64,000 nt of DNA, taken from Novacetimonas pomaceti. GTDB taxonomy: Bacteria > Pseudomonadota > Alphaproteobacteria > Acetobacterales > Acetobacteraceae. A program made the position numbers and the translations under genes. The stretch lies in NCBI RefSeq assembly GCF_003207955.1, contig NZ_NOXG01000002.1:366530-430529 (forward strand), read 5' to 3'. Numbering within the stretch: position 1 is the first letter of the stretch; every line of letters starts with the position of its first letter. Shown piece after piece: positions 45,513-54,464 of this stretch. The notes under the pieces were generated by a model. The model was not told the origin of the DNA, searched no databases, and worked only from the letters and a program-made list of their open reading frames with translations.

Positions 45513-45589
45513 TGCGGCGTGGCTTGTGGCGGCCCCGCCTGCCGGCAATGTGGGCCGCACCTCCAGATAACAGGGAAAATGACGGGTAG

Positions 45590-46351
45590 ATGTTCAGGCT
45601 TGATGGAAAGGTGGCGCTGGTAACCGGGGCGTCGGGTGGAATCGGCAGCGCGATCGCGCGGAGCCTGCATGCGCAGGGCGCGGTTGTGGTGCTGTCGGGC
45701 ACGCGTGAGCAGGTGCTGCGCGATGTCGCGACGGCCATTGCGTCGGACGCGGGCACGGATGAAGGGCGGCTGCATGTCTGCACGGCTGACCTGTCCGACG
45801 CTGCGGCGGCTGACGCCCTGGTCGCGGCGGCGGAGGAAAAGGCCGGCGCGCCGCTGGATATTCTGGTCAACAATGCCGGGCTGACGCGCGATACGCTTGC
45901 GATTCGCATGAAGGACGATGACTGGAACCGCGTCATGGACGTGGACCTTTCGGCCCCGTTCCGGCTGTCGCGCGCGGCGCTGAAGGGAATGCTGCGGCGG
46001 CGCTCCGGCCGGATCGTCAACATCGCCTCTGTCGTCGGCGTGACGGGCAATGCGGGGCAGGTCAATTACTCCGCCGCCAAGGCGGGCATGATCGGCATGA
46101 GCAAGTCGATGGCGCAGGAAGCCGGGTCGCGCGGGGTGACGGTCAATGTCGTGGCGCCGGGCTTCATCCAGACCGCGATGACCGATGTCCTGCCTGATGC
46201 GCAGAAGGAAAAGCTGACATCCGCGATTCCGCTGGGCCGCATGGGACAGCCCGCCGACGTGGCCTCGGCGGTGGTGTATCTTGTCTCGGCGGAGGCCGCG
46301 TGGGTGACGGGCGCCACATTGCATGTCAATGGCGGCATGGCCATGTCCTGA
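45590..46351 (+). CDS. fabG: 3-oxoacyl-ACP reductase
   Basis: FabG reduces 3-oxoacyl-ACP with NADPH. The 253-aa short-chain dehydrogenase has LVTGASGGIGSAIA near the N-terminus, ILVNNAGLTRD, the YSAAKAGMIGMSKSMA catalytic Tyr-Lys motif and VNVVAPGFIQTAMTD. It sits between fabD and acpP as in most proteobacteria. Its start is 77 bp after fabD, with a weak GC-rich stem in the gap. Confidence 0.95.
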   Translation: MFRLDGKVALVTGASGGIGSAIARSLHAQGAVVVLSGTREQVLRDVATAIASDAGTDEGRLHVCTADLSDAAAADALVAAAEEKAGAPLDILVNNAGLTRDTLAIRMKDDDWNRVMDVDLSAPFRLSRAALKGMLRRRSGRIVNIASVVGVTGNAGQVNYSAAKAGMIGMSKSMAQEAGSRGVTVNVVAPGFIQTAMTDVLPDAQKEKLTSAIPLGRMGQPADVASAVVYLVSAEAAWVTGATLHVNGGMAMS

Positions 46352-46470
46352 AGGCGTGGGGTACGGAATTTCGCTGGACACCAGCGCCGAAGTGGCAAAA
46401 AAGAAGGGGTGAACGGGCGCGGGGGATCCACCCCGGGGCATCGCAGGCATAACGAAATGCGATCATCGCC

Positions 46471-46500
46471 TTGGCGTGGACAGGTAAACCGTGCTAATCG
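46471..46500 (+). promoter_or_regulatory. Candidate sigma-70 promoter for acpP
   Basis: TTGGCG and TAATCG are spaced by 18 bp, about 120 bp before the acpP start, in the 271-bp fabG-acpP gap. acpP is usually expressed at high level from its own promoter. A hairpin-prone stretch lies at 46498-46521. The match is moderate. Confidence 0.35.
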
Positions 46501-46622
46501 CCCGCAGCTTCGTCCGAAGCGGGCCGGACGCTTTTCCCGCAGTTCCGGTTTGCGGGACGTTATCAGGACGAATGAGTTTCGAACCGCCCGTTTCTTCAGG
46601 GGCAGACAGGAAGCAGAGACAG

Positions 46623-46862
46623 ATGAGCGAAATTGCCGATAAGGTTAAGAAGATCGTTGTCGAACACCTTGGTGTCGACGAAAGCAAGGTGACGCCGGAC
46701 GCCTCTTTCATTGACGATCTGGGTGCGGACAGCCTGGACACCGTTGAACTGGTGATGGCGTTCGAGGAAGCCTTCAGCGTCGAGATCCCCGAAGATGCGG
46801 CGGAAAAGATCACGACCGTCAAGGACGCGATCGATTACATCGAGAAGCAGAAGGCTGCCTGA
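46623..46862 (+). CDS. acpP: Acyl carrier protein (fatty-acid synthesis)
   Basis: This is the main ACP. The 79-aa acidic protein has the phosphopantetheine attachment motif GADSLDTVELVMAFEE, with Ser37 as the modified residue, and starts MSEIADKVKKIVVEHL. AGGAAG precedes ATG 46623. It is distinct from the second ACP at 59944-60195, which belongs to the sphingolipid genes. fabF follows after 72 bp that include a GCCAC/GTGGC palindrome. Confidence 0.97.
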   Translation: MSEIADKVKKIVVEHLGVDESKVTPDASFIDDLGADSLDTVELVMAFEEAFSVEIPEDAAEKITTVKDAIDYIEKQKAA

Positions 46863-46934
46863 GCCACGCGCGTGGCGTTTGTGGCTTGAGTAGAAAAACA
46901 GTCAGATATCGTTAGAGTCAGGGAGCAGGTCGGG

Positions 46935-48221
46935 TTGATACAGTCTGCCGGATTGGCGTCGAAGCAGCGACGCGTTGTTGTGACCGGTATGGGCATCGTC
47001 AGTCCGCTCGGGCTGGGGATCGAACATAACTGGTCACGTCTGGTGGCGGGGGAAAACGGCTTTGGCCGCATTACCGCGTTCGATCCGTCCGGGTTGCCGG
47101 CCCAGGTCGCGGGCGAGGTTCCGGTCGGACCCACCGAAGATCATTGCCTGACTCTTTCTGACTGGGTTCCTGTCAAGGACCAGAAGAAGATGGACCGCTT
47201 CATCCATCTGGGACTGGTGGCAGCAACCGAAGCGGTCGAGGATTCCGGGTGGAAGCCCGAATCCGAGGAGGATCGCTGCCGCACCGGCGTCATGATCGGC
47301 GCGGGCATCGGCGGTCTCCAGACCATTTACGAGGCATCGGTCACGGTCAAGGAAGGTCGCGCGCGGCGTCTGTCGCCCTTCTTCATTCCTTCCGCGCTGA
47401 TCAACCTCGTGTCGGGGCATGTCTCCATCAAGTACGGATTCAAGGGGCCGAACCATTCGGTGGTCACTGCCTGTGCGACGGGCGTGCATGCCATTGGCGA
47501 CGCATCGCGCATGATCATGCTGGGCGATGCGGATGTCATGGTCGCCGGCGGGGCGGAGGCAGCGGTGTGCGAACTTGGCATCGCCGGTTTCTGTTCGGCC
47601 AAGGCGCTGTCAACCCATTTCAATGATACGCCGGCCAAGGCATCGCGCCCGTGGGACCGTGACCGCGACGGTTTCGTCATGGGCGAGGGCGCGGGCATTG
47701 TCGTGCTGGAAGAATATGAACACGCCAAGGCACGTGGCGCGAAAATCTATGCCGAGGTGGTGGGATACGGGATGTCGGGTGACGCCCATCACATCACCGC
47801 GCCCGCGCCAGGGCATGATGGCGCCTTCCGCGCCATGCAGGGCGCCCTGCGCAGCGCGGGCCTGACGCCTGCGGATATCCAGTATGTCAACGCGCATGGG
47901 ACCTCCACCATGGCCGATGACCTTGAACTGGAAGCGGTCGAACGCCTGTTTGGCGATGACGCGCGCAAGCTGGCGATGTCGTCCACCAAGTCGGCCGTCG
48001 GGCATCTGCTGGGTGCTGCCGGCGCGGTGGAGGCGATTTATTCCATTCTCGCGATGCGTGACAATGTCGCGCCGCCCACCCTCAATCTGGACAATCCGTC
48101 ACGTGAAAGCGTGATCGACCGTGTCGCCCATACGGCGCAGGAACGCCGTATCGACACCATCCTGTCCAACAGCTTCGGCTTTGGCGGCACGAACGCCAGC
48201 ATCATCCTGCGCGGGGTCTGA
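46935..48221 (+). CDS. fabF: 3-oxoacyl-ACP synthase II
   Basis: FabF elongates acyl-ACP by condensation with malonyl-ACP. The 428-aa product has the Cys nucleophile in HSVVTACATGVHAIGDA, catalytic His residues in YVNAHGTSTMADD and STKSAVGHLLGAAG, and ends SNSFGFGGTNASIIL. The conserved protein begins just after a TTG at 46935, with GGGAG about 12 nt upstream; no ATG lies earlier in frame near the start, so TTG is the best choice. mltG follows. Confidence 0.95.
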   Translation: MIQSAGLASKQRRVVVTGMGIVSPLGLGIEHNWSRLVAGENGFGRITAFDPSGLPAQVAGEVPVGPTEDHCLTLSDWVPVKDQKKMDRFIHLGLVAATEAVEDSGWKPESEEDRCRTGVMIGAGIGGLQTIYEASVTVKEGRARRLSPFFIPSALINLVSGHVSIKYGFKGPNHSVVTACATGVHAIGDASRMIMLGDADVMVAGGAEAAVCELGIAGFCSAKALSTHFNDTPAKASRPWDRDRDGFVMGEGAGIVVLEEYEHAKARGAKIYAEVVGYGMSGDAHHITAPAPGHDGAFRAMQGALRSAGLTPADIQYVNAHGTSTMADDLELEAVERLFGDDARKLAMSSTKSAVGHLLGAAGAVEAIYSILAMRDNVAPPTLNLDNPSRESVIDRVAHTAQERRIDTILSNSFGFGGTNASIILRGV

Positions 48222-48271
48222 AAACGGGGCGTGCCCGCCCGGTGGCATGAGGCCGACAGGAAGGGAGAAAC

Positions 48272-49264
48272 GTGCGCAGGGTTCTGACAGGACTTGGTAT
48301 CGTCTTTCTTGTTCTGGTTCTGTCGGGGCTTGCGGGTGTCGGTTACGGGGCATGGGTCTTTACCCGTCCCGGTCCCATGCCCGACGCACGCGTGATCGTG
48401 GTGGCCAGGGGGGGCGAGGGACGTGCCTTTGCCTCGCTTAGTGATGCGGGCGTATTTCCCGGGGATGCGTGGACGCATGCGATATTCCGTATCGCGGTGC
48501 AACTGACCCGTCCTGACGGTGCGCTGCATGCCGCCGAACTGAACTTTCCCGCCCATGCGTCAATGCAGCAGGTCCTGTTCGTGCTGCGCCATGGAAAGCC
48601 GGTCATACATCGCCTGACCATTCCCGAAGGAAGGTCATCCCTGCAGATTGCGGCACTGCTGAATGATGCGCCCGCGCTGGAAGGGACGGTTACCCCGCCA
48701 GCGGAAGGGGACGTGATGCCCCTGACCTATGATTATGAATGGGGAATGGCGCGTCAGGCCCTGCTGGGCCGGATGCAGCATGCCATGACGCGTACGCTGT
48801 CGCGCGTATGGGACGGACGGCAGCCCGATCCCGCCATACCCGATCCCCGGACGCTATTGATCCTTGCCTCCATGATCGAACGTGAAACCGCCGTGGCGCA
48901 GGAACGCCCCATGGTGGCGCGTGTCTTCCTCAACCGCCTGCATCAGGGAATGCGGCTTCAGTCCGACCCGTCGGTGGTCTATGGCCTGAATCAGGGCGCG
49001 GGACCGCTGGGGCATGCCCTGTCACACGCCGACCTGACCACGCCCACCGCCTATAACACCTATGTCATATCCGGCCTGCCACCGGGGCCGATCTGCTCTC
49101 CGGGGCTGGCGTCGCTGGAAGCTGCGGCCCATCCGGCGGAAGGCGATATGCTGTATTTCGTTGCCAACGGAAGTGGCGGCCATGATTTCGCGGCCAGCCT
49201 GGGCGAACATAACCGCCATGTCAGTGCATTCCGGGCGCGACAGGCAGCGCAGCCGGAACACTAG
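48272..49264 (+). CDS. mltG: Endolytic murein transglycosylase
   Basis: MltG cleaves nascent peptidoglycan and helps set glycan length. The 330-aa product has an N-terminal transmembrane helix (FLVLVLSGLAGVGYGAWVF), a LysM-like region and the YceG catalytic core. This core includes LASMIERETAV with the catalytic Glu, then VFLNRLHQGMRLQSDPSVVYG and SGLPPGPICSPG, and ends FVANGSGGHDFAASLGEHNRHV. It starts with GTG, preceded by GGGAGAAA. fabF-mltG adjacency is common in proteobacteria. Confidence 0.94.
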   Translation: MRRVLTGLGIVFLVLVLSGLAGVGYGAWVFTRPGPMPDARVIVVARGGEGRAFASLSDAGVFPGDAWTHAIFRIAVQLTRPDGALHAAELNFPAHASMQQVLFVLRHGKPVIHRLTIPEGRSSLQIAALLNDAPALEGTVTPPAEGDVMPLTYDYEWGMARQALLGRMQHAMTRTLSRVWDGRQPDPAIPDPRTLLILASMIERETAVAQERPMVARVFLNRLHQGMRLQSDPSVVYGLNQGAGPLGHALSHADLTTPTAYNTYVISGLPPGPICSPGLASLEAAAHPAEGDMLYFVANGSGGHDFAASLGEHNRHVSAFRARQAAQPEH

Positions 49265-49324
49265 GACATACGATCACGCGTCCCTGGAGGACGTTTGAAA
49301 AGGTAGGCCCATAACACTCTGAAA

Positions 49325-49410
49325 TTTTAAAGGTTTTTGGTGAAGCTTTTTTCAAAAAGCTCTGGACGGCGTCGCCTGTCCGAAAGAAGGCGACGCCCAA
49401 AACCTTCTGT
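49325..49410. repeat. Multi-hairpin repeat, copy 2
   Basis: Outer arms AAGGTTTTTGG (49330-49340) and CCAAAACCTT (49397-49406) nearly pair. Inside are an AGCTTTTT/AAAAAGCT hairpin (49344-49361) and a perfect 10-bp GGCGTCGCCT stem (49368-49377 with 49388-49397). The layout matches the repeat at 17423-17505. It again lies between convergent genes (mltG and the SYLF gene), fitting a bidirectional terminator or mobile hairpin family. Confidence 0.8.
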
Positions 49411-49431
49411 TGCTTTCAAACGGCCGTTTAC

Positions 49432-50247
49432 TTACTGGCTCGGCAGTTCCTGACTGTGGACCTGTCCCGCCTGCGCGGGCTGGACGACGGGCTGGCTACC
49501 GGTCGTGCCTGATGTCGCGTTTTCGCCCGGGGGAACGTTTGCCTGCGCCGTCGTCAGGACCTCGCTGAGCGCGCTGCGCAGGGGGTCGGCGCCCGGATTG
49601 TTGACGCGCATGGAAATCACGATGTCTTCGGGGCCGACAATCTGGTTGTAATAGGCGCGATTCGCCGGGCTGTTGACCTTCAGCTTGGACCCGCCGAGGG
49701 CGGCGCCGGCAAACAGGCCCTTGGATTTCTGAACGCCCATGATGCCCGTGTTATGGGACCCTGCCGTGCCGCTTTCGACCCCCGATCCGGATGACGCGAA
49801 AGAGGTGCCCATGTCGGCGCTCAGCTTGAACTGGCTGTCCAGCAGGGACTGCACGCCGGTATCGGTCATGACGAACATCATGATCTCCGCATCCTGCATG
49901 CCCAGCTGCAGCCCGAAATTGGCGGTCGTGATCTTGTAGAAGGCCGGGTCCGACCATGACCCGCGCCCGTCGCGCGTCAGCAGCACGCACCCCCCGCTGC
50001 CCCCGCCAAAGCCGATGGACATGCGCATGACCGACGGACACACGATGACCCCACGCGCCTGGGCAAGGTAGCGCGTGATCTTGCTGTTGGACTTCGCGCC
50101 CGAAAACATGTCGCGGACCGTCAGCGTCGCCTGATCGACAAGGTTCTGCTCCTTTTCCGCCGTGGCCGTTGCGGCCATGACGGCATGGCATGGCATGGCC
50201 ATAAGCGTTGCGGCCATGAGACTTTTGACGAAAAAACCGTTTCGCAC
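49432..50247 (-). CDS. Exported SYLF-domain lipid-binding-like protein
   Basis: The 271-aa product starts GTG with GGGAG upstream and has a Sec signal peptide (about residues 1-26, cleavage near VMAAT). The body matches the SYLF/DUF500 (YSC84) domain: ARGVIVCPSVMRMSIGFGGGSGGCVLL, SWSDPAFYKITTANFGLQLGMQDAEIMMF, and KSKGLFAGAALGGSKLKVN. SYLF domains in eukaryotes bind phosphoinositides; bacterial roles are unclear but envelope-related. A Gln/Ser/Pro-rich tail ends the protein. Confidence 0.82.
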   Translation of the reverse strand: MRNGFFVKSLMAATLMAMPCHAVMAATATAEKEQNLVDQATLTVRDMFSGAKSNSKITRYLAQARGVIVCPSVMRMSIGFGGGSGGCVLLTRDGRGSWSDPAFYKITTANFGLQLGMQDAEIMMFVMTDTGVQSLLDSQFKLSADMGTSFASSGSGVESGTAGSHNTGIMGVQKSKGLFAGAALGGSKLKVNSPANRAYYNQIVGPEDIVISMRVNNPGADPLRSALSEVLTTAQANVPPGENATSGTTGSQPVVQPAQAGQVHSQELPSQ

Positions 50248-50364
50248 GCCTGTGCTCCCTCTCGATCGTGCCGGGCCGTGGCATGAACGGGTTATGCCCC
50301 GCGCCGGGACATGCCCCGTTTTCGTGGCCGAATAATGGCTGCTTATGTCAGTGTCGGCGGTTCA

Positions 50365-51156
50365 TCAATCCATCGATACGCCGACCGCCTGCGAAAGGAC
50401 ATCGGCAATATGCGGGGCCGCCGCCAGGATTGTGGCGTCCCCCTCCAGCCCGCCGTCGCGCAGGAAGGGCGAAACCCGCGCGCCAGCCTCCTCCAGCAGG
50501 ACGAGGGCGGCGGCGACGTCCCACAGGTTGATGCTCATTTCCAGATAGCCGTCCTGCCGTCCGCAGGCGACTTCGGCAAGGGCGATGGCGCCGGATCCGC
50601 CGGAACGTGGCATCGCGCCAAGGTTCAGGATGGCGTCGATCTTCTGCTGGAATACGCCCGGCTTCACCCGGTTGCTCCACCCCATCTCGATCATGGATGA
50701 GGCGGGATCCGAAACGGTGGAGGCATGGATCGGCCGTCCGTTCAGAAAGGCGCCCTGTCCCCGCACGGCGGTATAGGTCTCCCGCAGGGCGGGGGCTTCA
50801 ATGATGCCGGCGATGGGGGTATCGCCATCCATCAGCCCAAGGGAAATGCACCAGCGGTTGCGTCCGCGCGCGTAGTTGGAGGTCCCGTCGATGGGATCAA
50901 CCACCCAGCGCAGGCTGCCGCCACGGGTGCGGCCTTCCTCTTCGCCCTGGAAACCGTCTTCGGGGAACAGCTGGCCGATGCGATGCGAAATCAGGGCTTC
51001 CACCGCGCCATCGGTTTCCGTCAGCCAGTCCTGCGCGGCTTTCTGCGTCGCCTGCGGACCGCCGGGGGCCGGGCGCATCTTCATCGCCAGTTCCGCCGCA
51101 TCACGCACGACGGAACGCGCGGCCTCGAAACGGTACAGGATATGGGGGCTGGGCAT
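50365..51156 (-). CDS. Inositol monophosphatase family protein
   Basis: The 263-aa product is of the lithium-sensitive phosphatase superfamily. Motifs are GEEEGRT (metal Glu), VVDPIDGTSNYARG and, near the C-terminus, INLWDVAAALVLLEEAG. The substrate may be inositol-1-phosphate, a sugar phosphate or PAP-like compounds; the sequence alone does not tell. AAGGAG precedes ATG 51156. The frame runs far upstream but with GC-driven, unconserved sequence. Confidence 0.88.
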   Translation of the reverse strand: MPSPHILYRFEAARSVVRDAAELAMKMRPAPGGPQATQKAAQDWLTETDGAVEALISHRIGQLFPEDGFQGEEEGRTRGGSLRWVVDPIDGTSNYARGRNRWCISLGLMDGDTPIAGIIEAPALRETYTAVRGQGAFLNGRPIHASTVSDPASSMIEMGWSNRVKPGVFQQKIDAILNLGAMPRSGGSGAIALAEVACGRQDGYLEMSINLWDVAAALVLLEEAGARVSPFLRDGGLEGDATILAAAPHIADVLSQAVGVSMD

Positions 51157-51191
51157 GGGGAACTCCTTTTGGGGGTGGGAAGGCAAACGCG

Positions 51192-51728
51192 TCAGTCGGA
51201 TCGAAGTGCCGTCTGCAAAACGGCAGCCAGCGTGGGATCTTCCATCCTGTTCAGTCTCTGTGCCGCGAGCATGGCGAACCTGTGGGTCAGGCTGCGCCGC
51301 CGCGCCGCCGCCAGGGGATGGGAGGGCGCGGGACGCACGATGGCGGCATCCGCGATCATGTTGGCCCGGATAGGGGACGCGGGCAGGTCCACCACCATCA
51401 CCCCGACATCGTCGGGCAGGACGTCGGGGGGGAAAAAGCCGGGCACCGCGAAATAAAAGGCATCGCACCATGGCCGGTATTCCGGCCATTTGAGGTCACT
51501 GCGGAAATCAGGCAGCCCGGACTTGATTTCAATACAGGTCAGCCGACCGGCGGGACACAGCGCCATGACATCCGCGCGGCGACGGTTGGGCAATGGCATT
51601 TCGTGCAGGATGGCCCAGTCATGCTGACCACACAGATGCGCCACAGCCCGCCGGATTGCGGGCTGGACATCTGCGGTCGTCATGTCGGTATCGGTCGGAG
51701 GGGCGTCCATGCGACTATCCGATGCCAT
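51192..51728 (-). CDS. mmcB: MmcB-like DNA repair protein
   Basis: The 178-aa product matches the alphaproteobacterial MmcB family, linked in Caulobacter to the SOS/ImuB mutasome context. Features are PAIRRAVAHLCGQHDWAILHEMPLPNRRRADVMAL split over a PD-(D/E)xK-like fold, CIEIKSGLPDFRSDLKWPEYRPWCDAFYFAVP, and HPLAAARRRSLTHRFAML. The EIKS stretch resembles a nuclease active site. Starts at 51710 or 51683 are possible alternatives. The gene is not obviously coupled to its neighbours. Confidence 0.82.
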   Translation of the reverse strand: MASDSRMDAPPTDTDMTTADVQPAIRRAVAHLCGQHDWAILHEMPLPNRRRADVMALCPAGRLTCIEIKSGLPDFRSDLKWPEYRPWCDAFYFAVPGFFPPDVLPDDVGVMVVDLPASPIRANMIADAAIVRPAPSHPLAAARRRSLTHRFAMLAAQRLNRMEDPTLAAVLQTALRSD

Positions 51729-51778
51729 TTTTCAGGTCGTGGATAACACCCGGCGTTGCGATCATCCCGTCTGAACCT

Positions 51779-52561
51779 TCAGGCCGGCACCGCGTCCCGT
51801 CCGATCAGGCGGGTCACCAGTTCAAGGTCCGCCGGTTTGTCTACATCCACGGCGGCGCGTCCGTCATCAATGGGGATAAGCCCGACCCGCGCGCCCGTCA
51901 GGCGGCCGATGCGCTGGCACAGGGCCGCGCGCGTCAGGCGGCGCAGGACAAAACGCAGCAGGATGCCGGGGCCCAGCAGGCGGGCCATGCGCAGCGGATG
52001 CTTACGGTCATTTTCCAGCCGCTGCCACAGCTTGAGGACCGACATCGCCGCAGGCGTGCGCAGGAAAAACAGGTTGCATCCCGAAAATGCCCCGTCCGCC
52101 AGGCGGATCATCGTGCGTTTCGTATCGGGCACGTCGCGTGCAATGGCGGCCTCCAGCGCGATTCCGGCAGACATGTCGCACTGCGCGCGCGTGGAATCGG
52201 CAATGAAGGACTCGACCCATTCCGGCCGCAGCAGCGCATGATCGGCGGTCGTGACAAGAAGGGGCGCGCCAAGCGTGGCAAGCGCGTTCATGACGCTTGC
52301 GCTCGGGCCTGCCGCCTCGGGGATGAAGGTGACGGAGGGGGGTACCGCGCCGCGCAGGGCTTCGGGGTCGTCAATGCACACCACGATTTTGCCAAGCCCC
52401 GGCACCTGCATCAGGGCATCGCATACGCGGGTGATCATCGGGCGGCCACAGACGGGAAGAAGGGCCTTGTGCGAAATGCCCGCGGCCTGCGCCATGGGGT
52501 CGCGCACCCCCCGGCGGCTGCCGGCAAGGATAAGGACGTTAAGCCCCGGAATGTCGGTCAT
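51779..52561 (-). CDS. MobA/LicC-like nucleotidyltransferase of the lipid operon
   Basis: The 260-aa protein is a Rossmann-type NTP transferase: NVLILAGSRRGVRDPMAQAAGISHKALLPVCGRPMITRV holds the nucleotide loop and a Lys, with GPSASVMNALATLGAPLLVTTADHALL carrying a metal Asp. It ends DIDVDKPADL-like DVDKPADLELV, a pattern of sugar/polyol-phosphate nucleotidyltransferases. Its position matters. The ATG lies inside the stop of the fatty-acid hydroxylase gene, after lptF-lptG, within a lipid operon. A role in making a CDP-linked head-group donor is an inference. Confidence 0.75.
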   Translation of the reverse strand: MTDIPGLNVLILAGSRRGVRDPMAQAAGISHKALLPVCGRPMITRVCDALMQVPGLGKIVVCIDDPEALRGAVPPSVTFIPEAAGPSASVMNALATLGAPLLVTTADHALLRPEWVESFIADSTRAQCDMSAGIALEAAIARDVPDTKRTMIRLADGAFSGCNLFFLRTPAAMSVLKLWQRLENDRKHPLRMARLLGPGILLRFVLRRLTRAALCQRIGRLTGARVGLIPIDDGRAAVDVDKPADLELVTRLIGRDAVPA

Positions 52562-53340
52562 GCAGCATTCCGGCTGGAATTCGCGCCATCGGGGCGGTCA
52601 CGCGGCGGCGACCCGGTCAGGTCCATGACCCATGGGTAACGCTTTGCCTCGTCCTGATCGTATCCCAGGTTGAAGACGCTGGGGCTGCGCGTGCAGCTTT
52701 TGGCATCGACGTAATAGCTGCGGAACAGGCGGTCGGCGACGAAGCTGGTGATGCCGTAATTACCGTTTTCGTTGTGGAAGTGATGCAGCACGTGACGCTG
52801 CTTCATCCGCTGGATCCACGTCATTTTCGGCTTGTAATTGAGATGCTGGATACAGTGAAAGAATTCATAGATGCAGGTGATCGTAAGTCCCGCGCCAAAG
52901 GCGGCGGCGGCACCCGCGGCCTGTCCGATGGCGAAGCCGATGGGAATGGTGACGATCGCGATGGTCGGGATGGTGTTCAGCGGGGAACCGAACAGGACGT
53001 CCAGCAGGTGCGGGTCCTGATGATGGTCGAAATGGATGCGCTTCCACAGGGCGGAGGTCATTTTCAGGCGATAGAGGAAGCGTCCGTGCAGGATGAAGCG
53101 GTGGATGGCGTACCAGACCAGCGGATAGACCAGGACGACCGACAGGATGCTGATGACGACCGGCAGCCACGAGACGAAGGTATGGACCGTGACCGCGAAG
53201 CTTCCCGCCGCCAGGGCGAAGTAGAGAAGGATGGTCGGATAGGTCAGATAGGCGATCCACAGCTGGCGAAGATTCATCTTCCCCAGGTCGAAGCTGCGCC
53301 CCGTCCTGATGGTTGTGTTCTTCAGGGTACTGGTAATCAT
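52558..53340 (-). CDS. FA2H-like fatty-acid hydroxylase / sterol desaturase family protein
   Basis: The 260-aa membrane protein has the eight-His di-iron pattern of the fatty-acid hydroxylase superfamily: HRFILH (80-85), HFDHH (103-107), HCIQH (162-166) and HVLHHFH (183-189). Several hydrophobic helices surround these motifs. The W-Y-A-I-H-R-F-x-x-H opening and HNENGNYGITSFVADRLF resemble fatty-acid 2-hydroxylases that act on ceramides. It starts inside the lptG stop (ATGA) and overlaps the nucleotidyltransferase downstream, tying it to lipid handling. Hydroxylation of a sphingolipid acyl chain is an inference from context. Confidence 0.82.
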   Translation of the reverse strand: MITSTLKNTTIRTGRSFDLGKMNLRQLWIAYLTYPTILLYFALAAGSFAVTVHTFVSWLPVVISILSVVLVYPLVWYAIHRFILHGRFLYRLKMTSALWKRIHFDHHQDPHLLDVLFGSPLNTIPTIAIVTIPIGFAIGQAAGAAAAFGAGLTITCIYEFFHCIQHLNYKPKMTWIQRMKQRHVLHHFHNENGNYGITSFVADRLFRSYYVDAKSCTRSPSVFNLGYDQDEAKRYPWVMDLTGSPPRDRPDGANSSRNAA

Positions 53341-54464
53341 CGTTCTTCAATCCTCAATAGCACTGTCACCACGCCGAGAATGAAAATTACGATCCCGACA
53401 AAAACCGCCACCAGAGAGGGAAGCGTACCGGCATTGCCCAAGGCCCGCAATAACCCCTGGAATACGACAAACAGCAGACCTGCCCCCAGGCACCATATTG
53501 GCAGCCAGCTGCGTGTTCCGGCCCGCGGGGGGATATAAACCACCGGGATAGCCAATAACAGCATAACCGTAAATGTCAGGGGTAACATGATACGACCCAG
53601 TATTTCGGTCATGAAAAATGCAGGGGACTGGCTGGAAGGAAAATCATTGTCGAGCACCTGCATCATGGTCAGAATCGACTGTGGCGTATCCAGCGCCAGC
53701 TGCAGGACCAGATCCGGCGTCAGCGTCCGCGGCCAGTCCAGCACGAGGCGCGTGTCGGAACTGGAATCGGGATCGAGCTGTTCCATGCGCGTGGGGCTGA
53801 TGACCGTCAGGACATGATCGGGATATCCACTCCATCTGTTGATGAAATAGCTGACCTTTGGCAGGTGGATGACCTTTTCCACCTGGCCGTCGTGATCGCG
53901 GCGATAGACGGTCACGTCATGCAGTTCGCGCCCTCCCTTCGCGATGCCCTGAACGTTGACAAGCGTCATGCCGGTGCGGAACCAGACATCGCGCGACACC
54001 CCGGTGGGGGAGGGATTGGTGGCGTTCCACCATCGTGCCTGCGCGATTTCACTGCGCGGGACGACCTGATCGTCCACCACCACGCACAAAAGCCCCAGCC
54101 CCAGTATCGCGGGCAGGAACAGGCGGAACAGGCCCGGCGTCGACAGCCCGGCGGCGCGCAGGATCGAAATCTCGTTCGAGATCGTCAGCTGCAGCAATGT
54201 GATCAGCGCCCCGATCAGCACCGCCAGCGGCATCGCGTTGCCAAACAGCAGCGGCAGGCGGATCACGGCGTAATACAGCACACCGGACAGGCCCAGATGG
54301 CGGCCCATGATTTCCGTCACCTGTTCCAAGAGCGCCAGGACCTCCATCAGCGCGACGATGACCGCGGCGGTGGCGAAAATCTTGCCCAGCAGTTCGCGGG
54401 TCAGATAGCCCACAAGCACGCGCCCGCCGGGCAGCAGGCGTATTGTCTTTCCCTTCAGGTTCAT
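53337..54464 (-). CDS. lptG: LptG-type LPS/lipid export permease
   Basis: LptG pairs with LptF in the LptB2FG ABC exporter that extracts LPS from the inner membrane. The 375-aa product shows about six membrane helices, three N-terminal (GYLTRELLGKIFATAAVIVALM; PLAVLIGALITLLQLTISNEISILRAAG) and three C-terminal (ILGRIMLPLTFTVMLLLAIPVVYI). A periplasmic beta-jellyroll lies between. It overlaps lptF upstream and the hydroxylase downstream by four bases each. The neighbourhood is unlike the usual lptFG-lptD context, suggesting a lipid-specific pair. Confidence 0.87.
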   Translation of the reverse strand: MNLKGKTIRLLPGGRVLVGYLTRELLGKIFATAAVIVALMEVLALLEQVTEIMGRHLGLSGVLYYAVIRLPLLFGNAMPLAVLIGALITLLQLTISNEISILRAAGLSTPGLFRLFLPAILGLGLLCVVVDDQVVPRSEIAQARWWNATNPSPTGVSRDVWFRTGMTLVNVQGIAKGGRELHDVTVYRRDHDGQVEKVIHLPKVSYFINRWSGYPDHVLTVISPTRMEQLDPDSSSDTRLVLDWPRTLTPDLVLQLALDTPQSILTMMQVLDNDFPSSQSPAFFMTEILGRIMLPLTFTVMLLLAIPVVYIPPRAGTRSWLPIWCLGAGLLFVVFQGLLRALGNAGTLPSLVAVFVGIVIFILGVVTVLLRIEER

